Positions 41,823 to 51,056 of a stretch of DNA of 64,000 nucleotides are shown here, in pieces. A program made the position numbers and the translations under genes. The notes under the pieces are model-generated. The model saw nothing but the letters and a program-made list of their open reading frames with translations, was not told the DNA's origin and ran no database searches. Origin of the DNA: Motiliproteus sp036960175 (GTDB taxonomy: Bacteria > Pseudomonadota > Gammaproteobacteria > Pseudomonadales > Balneatricaceae); assembly GCA_036960175.1 (NCBI GenBank), contig JBALWH010000001.1:62001-126000 (forward strand), in the 5' to 3' direction. The stretch's first letter is position 1. Every line of letters starts with the position of its first letter.

Positions 41823-42054
41823 GTGACGTCACTGTGCTCTTTTATTAATATCCATTAAAAACATGTGTTTATTAGTATACTCGCTCAGCCGGTTGCTGAA
41901 TATAAGCAGGAGGCAGGCTGAGAAAAGTAAATCAATAAGGGAGTGCGATGAATTAATAACTGTAACTGATTGTGGGTGTGAGACCAATGCTATAGATCAA
42001 AAAATAATTTAAAGTTTTGAGGTAAGAAATTGCTCACATGAGCGCAGGTTTATA

Positions 42055-42077
42055 GTGTATTCCGAACTCGGATACAC
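42055..42077. other. Hairpin between fructokinase and GGDEF genes
   Basis: Inverted repeat GTGTAT-T-CCG, loop AACT, CGG-ATACAC with a one-base bulge, followed by a second palindrome CTTAAAGTCCTTTAAG at 42079-42094 that covers the mak stop codon. There is no T-run, so I call it a transcript-end structure only tentatively. Confidence 0.35.
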
Positions 42078-42089
42078 GCTTAAAGTCCT

Positions 42090-42989
42090 TTAAGACCAAA
42101 GCCATGCGGCACCTCTGACACCGCTGGAGTCACCATGCAAGGCCGGTCTTATGGGTGTGTTAACTTGGTCGGAAAAAACGTAGCTATCCAGTAATGCAGG
42201 CATTGTCTGATAGAGCTCAGGTATGTTCGACAGTCCCCCACCAAGCACAATAATATCCGGATCTAACACGTTGATCACACTGGCAAGGCTTTTGGCCAGC
42301 TGAGTGCAATAGTTGGCAAAGCTATGGGTTGCGTGCAGATCTCCTTGTCGTACTTTTTTCATCAATGATTGAGCGTCTGAGACAGTTTGCGGTTGCTGTA
42401 GTTGATAACGGCGACAAAGTGCTGGGCCTGATAGATAAGTCTCTATGCATCCCTGTTTACCGCAATAGCATTGAAACAGCGGCAAATCATCCTCTGTTGG
42501 CCAGGGCAGGGGGTTATGTCCCCATTCTCCGGTAATACTATTGGGGCCGCACAGCAGCTGCCGGGCGGCTGTAATTCCACCGCCAACACCCGTGCCGAGA
42601 ATGACTCCGAATACCACATTGGAGTTTTTTCCGGCACCGTCCCAGGCTTCTGAAACTGTAAAGCAATCCGCATCATTGGCTATCCGAATCGGTCTTTGTA
42701 GTGTCCGCTCCAGATCTTGGTCTAATGGCCGCCCGATTAGGCAGGTAGAGTTTGCATTTTTAACGAGTCCGCTGTTGGGGGAAATCGTGCCTGGAATGCA
42801 GATTCCTATGGAGCACTGCTGGGCGACAGCTGACTCGGCCTGTTGGATCAGCTGGGTGACGGCGCTTAACGTTGCAGCATAGTCGCCACAAGGGGTTTGG
42901 ATCCGATTTCGGATCAGTTCATCGCCCTGCGGGCCTAGGACAATGGTTTCGATTTTGGTACCGCCAAGATCTATACCGAGACGCAACAT
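42090..42989 (-). CDS. mak: ROK-family fructokinase (Mak-like)
   Basis: 299-residue ROK kinase. The phosphate-binding motif is LGIDLGGTKIETIVLG at the N-terminus, and the catalytic Asp is in RIANDADCFTVSEA. The ROK zinc signature is GEWGHNPLPWPTEDDL followed by CYCGKQGCIETYLSG. These segments, and the C-terminal HGDSSGVRGAAWLW, are very close to what I remember of E. coli Mak, which phosphorylates fructose and mannose. It is the most distal gene in the minus-strand row dctP to mak and may have its own promoter. Confidence 0.87.
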   Translation of the reverse strand: MLRLGIDLGGTKIETIVLGPQGDELIRNRIQTPCGDYAATLSAVTQLIQQAESAVAQQCSIGICIPGTISPNSGLVKNANSTCLIGRPLDQDLERTLQRPIRIANDADCFTVSEAWDGAGKNSNVVFGVILGTGVGGGITAARQLLCGPNSITGEWGHNPLPWPTEDDLPLFQCYCGKQGCIETYLSGPALCRRYQLQQPQTVSDAQSLMKKVRQGDLHATHSFANYCTQLAKSLASVINVLDPDIIVLGGGLSNIPELYQTMPALLDSYVFSDQVNTPIRPALHGDSSGVRGAAWLWS

Positions 42990-43075
42990 ATTAACAATCC
43001 AGTTCTAAGAGTTTTAGATTACCAGTATTAAATCGCAACCCCTGATTGGGGATAGCCGCTGTTTTAGGGGCAAAA

Positions 43076-43969
43076 TTAGAGAGCAAATGCCAGCACAATA
43101 GGGATGATCAACAAGCTGCCCATATTGCCGATCAATACAATAGATGCGACGCGATGTGGTTCCTGATTGTAACGCTCCGCCATCATGTAGTTAAGCACGG
43201 CAGGGGGGAGTGCGCTGAATACGAGTAGCATGGCAAACTGTTCATCTGAAAGCGCCAACCAGGGCTGGCAGGAGAGCGCTATTACGACGCCAGACAGCGG
43301 GCAAAGGATGGCTCCAAGGACTCCTTCTTTCCAATCACCGAATCCTACTTGAACAATCCGGATGCCCAGCGTAAATAGCATCAGGGGGATTGATATTTGT
43401 CCGAGCATTTGAATGGGTAGGGCCACCGCCTGGGGTAAAGGAAGCTCGGCAGTACTCCAGATCATGCCGGCAATTGTTGCCATGATCATCGGCATTTTCA
43501 GTAAACTCATCGGGTGAGAGTGCCGGTCCAGCATAAACACGCCGACGCTCATATGTAGCGTGTTTTCGACGACAAAGAGGATGACCGCCGCGGGTAGTGC
43601 CTGTTCACCGAAGGCTAGTACCAGCAGTGGAATACCGAGGTTTCCGGTGTTACTGAACATCATTGGTGGCAGAAAAGTGCGAACGTTGATGCCTAATAAC
43701 TTTACTATCGGCAGGATGATAATTCCGGAGCCAATAACAACGATGAATGCGCCTAGTGCTAGTTCTTGATACTGGCTAATTGGGAATGCCTGGCTGGCCA
43801 GGGAATGAAAAATCAGGGCGGGCACAAACAGGTTCATGTTGGCCTGGTTGGCAAAATTAATATCGGAATGTTTGTAGCGACCGTATAGATAGCCGCACAG
43901 GACAATAACGAAAAGCGGGAAGACAGTAAGAAATATCCGATCTAAAAGAGCGATGCTTATCTCTGTCAT
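43076..43969 (-). CDS. AEC-family transporter
   Basis: 297 residues with about ten hydrophobic segments in the two-halves arrangement of auxin-efflux-carrier (AEC) proteins. N-terminal LTVFPLFVIVLCGYLYGRY, NLFVPALIFHSL and PPMMFSNTGNLGIPLLVLAFG are characteristic. Bacterial AEC members carry malonate, malate or related carboxylates. Being next to genes for lactate uptake and oxidation, an organic-acid substrate is likely. AAGGCGGA precedes the ATG at 43969. Confidence 0.85.
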   Translation of the reverse strand: MTEISIALLDRIFLTVFPLFVIVLCGYLYGRYKHSDINFANQANMNLFVPALIFHSLASQAFPISQYQELALGAFIVVIGSGIIILPIVKLLGINVRTFLPPMMFSNTGNLGIPLLVLAFGEQALPAAVILFVVENTLHMSVGVFMLDRHSHPMSLLKMPMIMATIAGMIWSTAELPLPQAVALPIQMLGQISIPLMLFTLGIRIVQVGFGDWKEGVLGAILCPLSGVVIALSCQPWLALSDEQFAMLLVFSALPPAVLNYMMAERYNQEPHRVASIVLIGNMGSLLIIPIVLAFAL

Positions 43970-44002
43970 TCCGCCTTCCGATTAATCAGTTTAAGGCTGA
44001 TT

Positions 44003-44021
44003 GCGGGGCATTTAGCCCCGC
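44003..44021. other. Hairpin between uspA and the AEC gene
   Basis: Perfect 7-base stem GCGGGGC-ATTTA-GCCCCGC in the 75-base gap between the uspA stop and the AEC start, both read on the minus strand. No T-run follows. It may stabilise or partly end the upstream transcript. Confidence 0.4.
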
Positions 44022-44044
44022 TGGGGGTCAACTAAAAGCAGTAT

Positions 44045-44524
44045 TTATCCCTCGGTAGGAACGACCAATACCGGCAGGCGGGAATATTTGATCACCTGAC
44101 GGGTCGTGACACTGCTGCGGCCCAGTTTATTGTGGGACCCCATGACTATCATATCGACGCCCAACTGTTTAGCTGCGCCAACAATAGCATCTACATGGTT
44201 GCCTTCTGCAACAACCTGTTCGATGTCCAGGGTCAGGCCAACATTCAAGGCGCTCAGTTCATCTTCGTAGAACTTGATGACGCGATCTTTCATGGTCTTC
44301 TTAATATTGTCGATGCCTTCGTCATGCATCTTCTTGATTAAGTCTTCTGGCAAGTAGTTTTCGATTAACGCTTGTCCCATTTCCCCGATCGGCTCAACCA
44401 CGTGCAGCATGATGATTTTTGCCTTATTCAGGCTGGCCAGCTTGACCGCCTGACGGAATACTGGGCGAGTGTGCTTGCTCAGGGATGTGGTGTACAAGAT
44501 AGTGTTAGTTTCGGGCAATGGCAT
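44045..44524 (-). CDS. Universal stress protein (UspA family)
   Basis: 159-residue single-domain UspA-fold protein (ILYTTSLSKHTRPVFRQAVK, KIIMLHVVEPIGEM, VDMIVMGSHNKLGRSSV, SRLPVLVVP). The ATP-binding spacing G-x2-G-x9-G-(S/T) is not intact: only MGSHNKLGRSS is present. It may therefore be of the non-ATP-binding UspA type. A strong AAGGAG lies before the ATG at 44524. It follows the D-lactate dehydrogenase gene by 27 bases and is probably in the same transcript. Confidence 0.9.
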   Translation of the reverse strand: MPLPETNTILYTTSLSKHTRPVFRQAVKLASLNKAKIIMLHVVEPIGEMGQALIENYLPEDLIKKMHDEGIDNIKKTMKDRVIKFYEDELSALNVGLTLDIEQVVAEGNHVDAIVGAAKQLGVDMIVMGSHNKLGRSSVTTRQVIKYSRLPVLVVPTEG

Positions 44525-44551
44525 AAATTCGCTCCTTAAATGAATATGTCA

Positions 44552-47425
44552 CTAAACGGTCGTGATATGTAACCGTTCATTCTCCTCGGTTGAGTGAACT
44601 GAGGTCAGTTTTGGCTGCGAGCAGCGATCAACGAGGTAGATGATGGATTTATACTCTATTCGACTATGGTATGACAAACCTATTTCGCATGTGCGGCTTG
44701 TGGAAAATCCTTCTTTACAGTTTTCTGGTAATGATTCTTTCAAAGTGCGAAGTGCCGATTCGTTTAGCTCAGGTGTAGAGAAGCCCTTGTCTCCGGCAAA
44801 TCCGCAGCAGGTAATCTGATCAGGAATAATAACTTCAGTGGCACAGGCTTTGGCGATAGCGATGAGTTTTTCCGTTAATCCCATTCTTGTTGCACTGCAG
44901 GTGATGTGCAGCGCAATGGGGTCGTGAGTTGGGCTTAAAATAAGCCGATCCATCAGGAAGTCTGTCACAAACTGGACCGGCTCGTAGATGTTCAGGCGTT
45001 GATCCAACTCCCCTTTCATCTTCAAGGTGCAGGGGCTGGTATCCGAATAAATTGGATATTCACCATTGTTCGAGGCCTTCAGCAAAGCGGCTTCCATTTC
45101 GTCGGCTTTGCTCTTGGAGGCGTCAAACATACCCTTGCTCTGAAAAGGCATACCGCAGCAGAGTGCTTCTAGTGTATCTGGATAAATCACCTCAAAACCG
45201 GCCTTACGTAACACCGACTCGGTGACCTCATGAAGGGATTGGGTTTCGCTGCTGCCCCGCTGTGGCCCCATGGTGCGGCTGGCACAACTGGGAATATATA
45301 CAACGCGTGGAGCCTTGCTATTTTGAATAGGCTTTATAATAACTTTCGGAGCCGCTGTGGGCATCGACGGTGTCCACTGCTGGGCAATACCGCCAGTCAG
45401 GGTGCGAGCCGTATTCGTGACGGCCGACATAACTTTGCTGCCAACGATGCCGTGAGTGATATCCACCGCCTTGAAAGCGCTGCGACTGATGCTGCTAACG
45501 CCCTCAAAGTGATCTGCCAGCCATTTCGCTGTGCCTTTATGTTTGGCGTTCTGGCGACTGCGGATTGAACGGGTCAGGTCGCCAGTATTTATACCCACCG
45601 GGCAGGTAGTTGAGCACAGGCCACAGGCAGCACAAGTATCAGTGCCTTGATAGCGATAATCGTTGCGAAGTAGTTTCAGACGTTCAGGATCTTCGCCGGT
45701 CTTCTCTAAGCGTGCAATTTCCCGGGTGATAACGATGCGCTGTCGCGGTGTTAGCGTCAGGGCTCGGGAAGGGCAGGTTGGCTCACAGAATCCACATTCG
45801 ATACACTTGTCGATGAGCGGGTCAGCGGCAGGCATCTGCTTTAGGTTTTCCAGATGCACTTTAGGATTCTTATTCAGCAATACACCTGGGTTGATCAGGT
45901 TGAGTGGATCAAATAGCTCTTTGATTTCCCACATCAGCTGATAGGCCTCGGGGCCCCATTCCTGTTCTACATAGGGTGCCATGTTGCGGCCAGTGCCATG
46001 TTCGGCTTTGAGGGAACCATCGTATTTGCCGACCACAAGATCAGCGACGGCGTCCATCAGGCCTTCATAGCGCTCTATCTCTTCTTGAGTTTCGAAGGAT
46101 TGGGTGAAGACAAAATGAAGGTTACCTTCCAGCGCGTGACCAAAAATCAGAGCTTCATCGTAGTGATGTTTTTCGAAAATCACGTGAAGGTCATGTACCG
46201 CATCGGCCAGTTGCTCAACGGGGAAGGCCACGTCTTCGATAATAACGGTGGTGCCCGTCAGGCGAACTGCGCCGACAGCTGGAAATAAGCCTTTGCGGAT
46301 AGCCCAGTATTGACCGAATAGTTTTGGATCATCGGTAAATTCGATGGGATGAACGGTGTCAAATTCTTGTAGAGCTTCAACAACATGGGCCACTTTTTCA
46401 AAAAGCTCTGCTTTGTTTTCTCCCCGTGTTTCAACCAGCAGGGCTGCTGCATGTTCTCCTAGTTCTTTAATAAAGGCGGGCATCCCTTCTTTATTCTCAA
46501 TAGAACGCAGGCCTGCTCGATCCATCATTTCTACTGCGGATACGGGCTCCTGCTTTAGCCGTGATACGGCGCGACACGTTATTTCCACCGTTGGGAAGAA
46601 GATCAATGCCGACGCTTTATTAGGATGCTCATCAACGGTTTGATAAGTAATTTCGGAGATAAAACCGAGTGTGCCTTCAGAGCCGATCATTAGATGTTGA
46701 AGAATGTCGAAAGGATCTTCAAAGTCGATAAGCGAATTTAGCGCGTATCCCGTGGTGTTTTTTAAGCGATATTTGTGACGAATCCTGTCGTGTAAGAATT
46801 CGTTGGCCTTGGTCTGTGCGGATAATGATTGCAGTGCATCTAACAGGCCCCGGTGAGACTCGCTGAAAGAACCTCTGCTATGGGTGTCGGCGGTGTCAAG
46901 TTCGGTGCCGTCTGCCAGTATCATCTTCATGCTGCGAACAGTGTTATAGCTGTTCTGGGCGGTGCCGCAGCACATGCCACTGGCGTTATTTGCCGCAATT
47001 CCACCGATCATAGCGGTATTGATTGAGGCAGGATCGGGGCCGATCTTCTTATTATGGGGTGCCAGGTATTTATTGGCATGGGCACCGATAACCCCTGGCT
47101 GTAATGAGATAAGAGAGGCATCTTCATTAATCTTGTAGCCTTGCCAACCGTCTCCGAGCTGAATCAAAACCGAATCGGTGATGGCCTGGCCAGATAGGCT
47201 GGTGCCGGCAGCCCTAAAGGTTATGGGAATGCTGCGAACTCGAGCTGCGCGAATAATTCGAGCGACTTCATCGGTTGAGCAGGCCCGGACAACAATTTTT
47301 GGAATCAGACGGTAGAAGCTCGCGTCGGTGCCATAGGCAAGGGTTCTTAGGGGGTCATTGATGAGCCGTTGCTCAGGGATGAACTCAGCCAGATGGGAAT
47401 GAAACTCTTGGTAATCGATGCTCAT
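44552..47425 (-). CDS. dld: FAD/Fe-S D-lactate dehydrogenase (quinone-linked, Dld-II type)
   Basis: 957-residue fusion of an FAD-oxidase half and an iron-sulfur half. The N-terminal FAD_binding_4 domain has FRAAGTSLSGQAI and GSEGTLGFISEI, and the FAD-oxidase C domain ends near LFDPLNLINPGVLLN. Two 4Fe-4S motifs follow near residues 539-552 (CIECGFCEPTC) and 597-607 (CAACGLCSTTC). The CCG-type domains (LCCGMPFQSKG, TCCGFAGDKGF) come last. This order and length match the Pseudomonas D-lactate dehydrogenase next to lldPD. The adjacent TRAP genes and divergent pdhR support D-lactate, though D-2-hydroxyglutarate or glycolate cannot be excluded. Confidence 0.85.
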   Translation of the reverse strand: MSIDYQEFHSHLAEFIPEQRLINDPLRTLAYGTDASFYRLIPKIVVRACSTDEVARIIRAARVRSIPITFRAAGTSLSGQAITDSVLIQLGDGWQGYKINEDASLISLQPGVIGAHANKYLAPHNKKIGPDPASINTAMIGGIAANNASGMCCGTAQNSYNTVRSMKMILADGTELDTADTHSRGSFSESHRGLLDALQSLSAQTKANEFLHDRIRHKYRLKNTTGYALNSLIDFEDPFDILQHLMIGSEGTLGFISEITYQTVDEHPNKASALIFFPTVEITCRAVSRLKQEPVSAVEMMDRAGLRSIENKEGMPAFIKELGEHAAALLVETRGENKAELFEKVAHVVEALQEFDTVHPIEFTDDPKLFGQYWAIRKGLFPAVGAVRLTGTTVIIEDVAFPVEQLADAVHDLHVIFEKHHYDEALIFGHALEGNLHFVFTQSFETQEEIERYEGLMDAVADLVVGKYDGSLKAEHGTGRNMAPYVEQEWGPEAYQLMWEIKELFDPLNLINPGVLLNKNPKVHLENLKQMPAADPLIDKCIECGFCEPTCPSRALTLTPRQRIVITREIARLEKTGEDPERLKLLRNDYRYQGTDTCAACGLCSTTCPVGINTGDLTRSIRSRQNAKHKGTAKWLADHFEGVSSISRSAFKAVDITHGIVGSKVMSAVTNTARTLTGGIAQQWTPSMPTAAPKVIIKPIQNSKAPRVVYIPSCASRTMGPQRGSSETQSLHEVTESVLRKAGFEVIYPDTLEALCCGMPFQSKGMFDASKSKADEMEAALLKASNNGEYPIYSDTSPCTLKMKGELDQRLNIYEPVQFVTDFLMDRLILSPTHDPIALHITCSATRMGLTEKLIAIAKACATEVIIPDQITCCGFAGDKGFSTPELNESALRTLKESLPENCKEGFSTSRTCEIGLSYHSRIEYKSIIYLVDRCSQPKLTSVHSTEENERLHITTV

Positions 47426-47542
47426 CGGCGTATCTCACGTGCAAGCGGTAGATAATATGTGTGTCATCTTCTGAGACTGAAGGTCGAGGGAGATGATCTG
47501 ATTGTAGAAGGGTGGCCCAAGGCCACCCTGTGTTTCTTGGCG

Positions 47543-48928
47543 TTAACCGTAGGCCGCTGCGGGTAGCCAAACCACAATTTGTGGCCAGATAACCAGAATT
47601 GCCAGCGCTAGCAGTTGCAGAACAATGAACGGGATAACCCCTTTATAGATATCCATCAGTTTGATATCGGGAGGGCAAACGCCTTTTAGGTAGAACAGTG
47701 CAAAGCCCACCGGCGGGGTCAGGAACGACGTTTGTAAGGCCATCGCTACCAGCATCACGAACCACACCAGCTCAGGGCTATCCACGACTCCGTGGCCATC
47801 GATATCCAGTCCTAGCGCAGTGATTACCGGGGCTAATAATGGCAGAATAATCAAGGTGATTTCGATCCAATCCAGGAAGAATCCCAATAGGAAAATAACC
47901 GCCAGAATAAAGATGATAATGCCATAGGGGCCGAACGGTAAGCCGGTGAGGAAAGACTCAATCAGCTCGTCTCCACCCAGTTCCCGCAATACCAACGCAA
48001 AACAGGTCGCACCGATAAAAATGGCGAAAATGTATGCTGTAGTGTTGTAGGTTCCCTGCATCACTTCTTTGAGTACTTTAAGATTGAACTTTCTGTTGTA
48101 CATGGCCAGCAATGTAGCGCCCAATGCACCGACGCCTGAGGCTTCGGTGGGGGTGGCTATGCCGGCAAAGATAGAGCCCAGGACGGAAAAGATCAGGAAT
48201 AAAGTGGGTAATACTGCCTTCAATACGGCGAGAACCGTTTTCATCGTGACGGGTTTGGCGTCACTGGGAATAGGCGCAGAACTAGGGCTCACCATGCCGA
48301 CTATCAGGATATAAATAATGTACATGGCGCCAAGAATCAGTCCTGGGAATACCGCGCCCATAAACAGATCGCCCACTGACAGACCGAGTTGATCCGCCAT
48401 GATGACCAGCATGATGCTGGGCGGTATCAGGATGCCCAAACAGCCCGCACTGGCAATCGTGCCCAAAGCCAGAGGCTTGGAGTAGCCCTGCTTGAGCATG
48501 GAGGGCAGCGACATAACGGCCAGCAGCACGACGGATGCACCGATAATTCCGGTGGATGCAGCCAGAATGATGCCGATGGCGGTGACAGTGATCGCCAGAC
48601 CGCCGCGAACACGGCCGAACAGTTCTTGCATGGATTGCATTAGACGTTCAGCAACCCCTGACTTATCCAGCATGATACCCATGAATATGAACATCGGCAG
48701 GGCCACCAATATCCAGTTATCCATGATTTTATAGAGTCGGTTAACGACCAGGCCTAGAGTGACGTAATCCAGCCCGGTAAAAGTGTCCATGTAGATATCG
48801 GCGTAATAGCCGACAAAAGCAAAAATAACACCGACGCCGCCTAGTACATAGGCAACAGGGATACCGGTGAAAAGTAGCGCGATGAAAGAGATAAACATCG
48901 CGATAACGAGAATCTCGTTAAATTCCAT
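47543..48928 (-). CDS. dctM: TRAP transporter large permease (DctM)
   Basis: 461 residues, about twelve hydrophobic segments, DctM family. Conserved pieces include ALPMFIFMGIMLDKSGVAERL, STGIIGASVVLLAVMSLPSM, GTIASAGCLGILIPPSIMLV and the C-terminal FFLDWIEITLIILPLLAPV. It forms the sodium-driven translocation core with DctQ. The ATG at 48928 shares one base with the dctQ stop (TGATG), so translation is coupled. The dld gene follows after 117 bases. Confidence 0.95.
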   Translation of the reverse strand: MEFNEILVIAMFISFIALLFTGIPVAYVLGGVGVIFAFVGYYADIYMDTFTGLDYVTLGLVVNRLYKIMDNWILVALPMFIFMGIMLDKSGVAERLMQSMQELFGRVRGGLAITVTAIGIILAASTGIIGASVVLLAVMSLPSMLKQGYSKPLALGTIASAGCLGILIPPSIMLVIMADQLGLSVGDLFMGAVFPGLILGAMYIIYILIVGMVSPSSAPIPSDAKPVTMKTVLAVLKAVLPTLFLIFSVLGSIFAGIATPTEASGVGALGATLLAMYNRKFNLKVLKEVMQGTYNTTAYIFAIFIGATCFALVLRELGGDELIESFLTGLPFGPYGIIIFILAVIFLLGFFLDWIEITLIILPLLAPVITALGLDIDGHGVVDSPELVWFVMLVAMALQTSFLTPPVGFALFYLKGVCPPDIKLMDIYKGVIPFIVLQLLALAILVIWPQIVVWLPAAAYG

Positions 48929-49455
48929 CAGTATTCTCCTCTCATCAGTAAAGTGACATTGCGTATCAGGCGTGAAAAGCAGGCTAGGGCTAGGAAGCCA
49001 AAGCTAACAGGAATCACGGCCTTAATGGCCCAACGCCAGGGTAATCCTGATGGGGATTGTGATGATTCGTTGGTACGCCAAGCGTCGGCAACAAAGTCGA
49101 GGCTATGGGTAAAGATAATATAAATGAATGGCAATACCAGTATGAGGATGCCAAGTACATCAATGATGTATTTAGTTTTTTGGCGGAAGCCGCCATAGAG
49201 AATGTCGACACGAACATGGGCATTATTGACTTGCGCATAGGAGATGCCAAACATGACGCCAACGGCATAGAGGTGCCATTGCAGCTCTTCGAAAATAATC
49301 AGGCCGCTAGAAAATCCTTTTCGCAGCGTGACCTGCGTGATTATGAGGAGAACCAGAAAGACATACACCCACGCGATCAGGTTGCCGGTAGATTTGATGA
49401 ATGTGTCGATCCAATCGGAAATGGGTACAGATGGAGTGTGTTTATTATCAGTCAC
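48928..49455 (-). CDS. dctQ: TRAP transporter small permease (DctQ)
   Basis: Four-helix DctQ-family subunit. I choose the GTG at 49455 (VTDNKHTPSVPISDWIDTFI), giving 175 residues, since the region further upstream to 49518 is arginine-rich and unlike the family. Conserved EELQWHLYAVGVMFGISYAQ and HVRVDILYGGF are present. Helices lie at about residues 23-43, 60-78, 98-117 and 142-162. It couples to DctM by a stop/start overlap. AAGG lies about ten bases upstream of the GTG. Confidence 0.9.
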   Translation of the reverse strand: MTDNKHTPSVPISDWIDTFIKSTGNLIAWVYVFLVLLIITQVTLRKGFSSGLIIFEELQWHLYAVGVMFGISYAQVNNAHVRVDILYGGFRQKTKYIIDVLGILILVLPFIYIIFTHSLDFVADAWRTNESSQSPSGLPWRWAIKAVIPVSFGFLALACFSRLIRNVTLLMRGEY

Positions 49456-49560
49456 GGGACGAAACCTTCGCGGATGGATTGATAAGACAGGCTTAGCTGA
49501 TACTAGAAGGGGGCACATACATGCCCCCTGATACTGAGTTACATCAGTAGTTTAGACTAC

Positions 49561-50631
49561 TTATTTAGCCTTAGCGCGCGGTAGGAATGCGTTAGCTTCC
49601 CACAGGTCGTAACCTTCGCGGAAAGTCTTCAGGTCGGCGTAGACTTTCTTGAAGAAAGGATCCGCTTCTTTCTCGACAACCACTTCTTCCCATGCGCCTT
49701 TGAATGCCGCTAGCATTTCATCATTCCAGTAATGGATCGTAACGCCATTTTCTTCGACGTTCTTCTTCATCACGGAGAACTGCATGGACTCGCCTTCGGC
49801 GATGGCGTTGGTCATGGATGCCTTACAAGTTGTTTCAATAATGGCATGCTGAGTTGCGTCCATCTTGTTCCAGGCATCTTTGTTAACTAGCAATTCAAAG
49901 ATGGTGGACTGCTGATGCCAGCCAGGGAAGTAGTTGTGCTTAATGATCTTGTGGAAACCAAGACGCTGATCGATGGCAGGCTGGGAGAATTCAGAGGCAT
50001 CGATCGCCCCTTTTTCCAGTGCGCCGAAGATTTCACCACCCGGCAGTTGTGATGTGCTCACGCCCAGTTTTTCCATAACGCTGGCACCGAGGCCGAAAAA
50101 GCGCATGTTCAGACCTTTCAGGTCAGATGGCTTCTCAATAGGCTTGGCGAACCAACCGGAAGTTTCAGGGGAGATGATGGCACAAGGAATAACTTTAACG
50201 TTGTAGCCTGCGGTGTCGTACATTTCTTGATACAGGCTCAGGCCGTTACCGTAGTACAACCATCCCATGTATTCGCCGGCTTCTGGGCCGAAAGGTACGG
50301 CGGAGAACAATGCAGCCGCAGGCATCTTGCCCTGCCAGTAACCGGCAGTCGAGTAGCCAGAGTTAACCTTGCCGGTAGAAACAGCGTCGAGAATTTCGTT
50401 AGGGCTTACCAGCTTACCTGGCTCGTAGATCTTCATCTTCATGCTACCGCCACTGATGACGGCGATTTGCTCAGAAACCCATTTGATTGGGGTGCCTAGT
50501 GCAGGAAGGTGAGAGCCAAATGCGATAGGAGTCTTCAGTAGAACTTTGCCAGCTTGGGCTGGTGCAGAAACAGATGCAACAACGGTCGTCAGTAGTGCTG
50601 CGGTGAGTGCAGATTTGGCGAACTTCTTCAT
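49561..50631 (-). CDS. dctP: TRAP transporter substrate-binding protein (DctP)
   Basis: 356-residue periplasmic receptor of the DctP family. A typical signal peptide MKKFAKSALTAALLTTVVAS ends at SAPAQA-G near residue 27. The conserved ligand-arginine region is KPSDLKGLNMRFFGLGASVM, followed by QLPGGEIFGALEKGAIDASE. The subgroup with PGWHQQSTIFELLVNKDAWN includes receptors for 2-oxo and 2-hydroxy acids, so lactate or pyruvate is a reasonable guess given the adjacent dld and pdhR. AGGA precedes the ATG. It is the first gene of dctPQM-dld. Confidence 0.93.
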   Translation of the reverse strand: MKKFAKSALTAALLTTVVASVSAPAQAGKVLLKTPIAFGSHLPALGTPIKWVSEQIAVISGGSMKMKIYEPGKLVSPNEILDAVSTGKVNSGYSTAGYWQGKMPAAALFSAVPFGPEAGEYMGWLYYGNGLSLYQEMYDTAGYNVKVIPCAIISPETSGWFAKPIEKPSDLKGLNMRFFGLGASVMEKLGVSTSQLPGGEIFGALEKGAIDASEFSQPAIDQRLGFHKIIKHNYFPGWHQQSTIFELLVNKDAWNKMDATQHAIIETTCKASMTNAIAEGESMQFSVMKKNVEENGVTIHYWNDEMLAAFKGAWEEVVVEKEADPFFKKVYADLKTFREGYDLWEANAFLPRAKAK

Positions 50632-50754
50632 GTTATATCCTCGGGATATTTCGTTTTTTTTATACTAAGTCTGATGGTCAGAGGTCAGCTAAGTATAGTT
50701 AGCATCGACTATTGTGCTAGCTGATCTAAAGCATTTAATTGCAATCTTTTGTTA

Positions 50755-50769
50755 ATTGGTAATACCAAT
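50755..50769. promoter_or_regulatory. PdhR-type operator 1 (dctP side)
   Basis: ATTGGT-AAT-ACCAAT, a perfect match to the ATTGGT-N3-ACCAAT motif known for E. coli PdhR, 124 bases upstream of the dctP start and in the dctP-pdhR divergent gap. Confidence 0.8.
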
Positions 50770-50953
50770 GACCCTCGAGAGCAAATAGACTATCTTTTCT
50801 GTGGTCTTAGTGTCAATAGGTTTGTTTGAAAATAGCATAAAAAATGATCTATTTGTTGACAGGTTATGCTATAAACGTGCTTTTATTATAGGTATCGAGG
50901 GATTTGCCGGCTTATCTAGAGGTATGGGTAGTCGCTAAATAAAATAACAATAA

Positions 50954-50968
50954 ATTGGTCATACCATT
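50954..50968. promoter_or_regulatory. PdhR-type operator 2 (middle)
   Basis: ATTGGT-CAT-ACCATT, one mismatch from the palindromic consensus. Including two upstream bases it is identical over 17 bases to the minus-strand reading of 19340-19356. Confidence 0.7.
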
Positions 50969-51022
50969 TTCATTGCGCTGCAGCATGTTATTTTCCGAGT
51001 ACTTTTCTGTAGCTTTGCTATC

Positions 51023-51037
51023 ATTGGTAAGACCAAT
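51023..51037. promoter_or_regulatory. PdhR-type operator 3 (pdhR side)
   Basis: ATTGGT-AAG-ACCAAT, a perfect palindrome ending 19 bases before the pdhR start codon. It overlaps a -10-like TATCAT at 51019-51024, so it could mediate autoregulation of pdhR. Confidence 0.8.
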
Positions 51038-51056
51038 AAATTTCAAGTGAGTCGCC

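Noticed and set aside
50856..50889. TTGACA with TATAAA or TATTAT in the dctP-pdhR gap as a promoter
   Set aside because: Spacings of 8 and 22 bases are outside the usable range.
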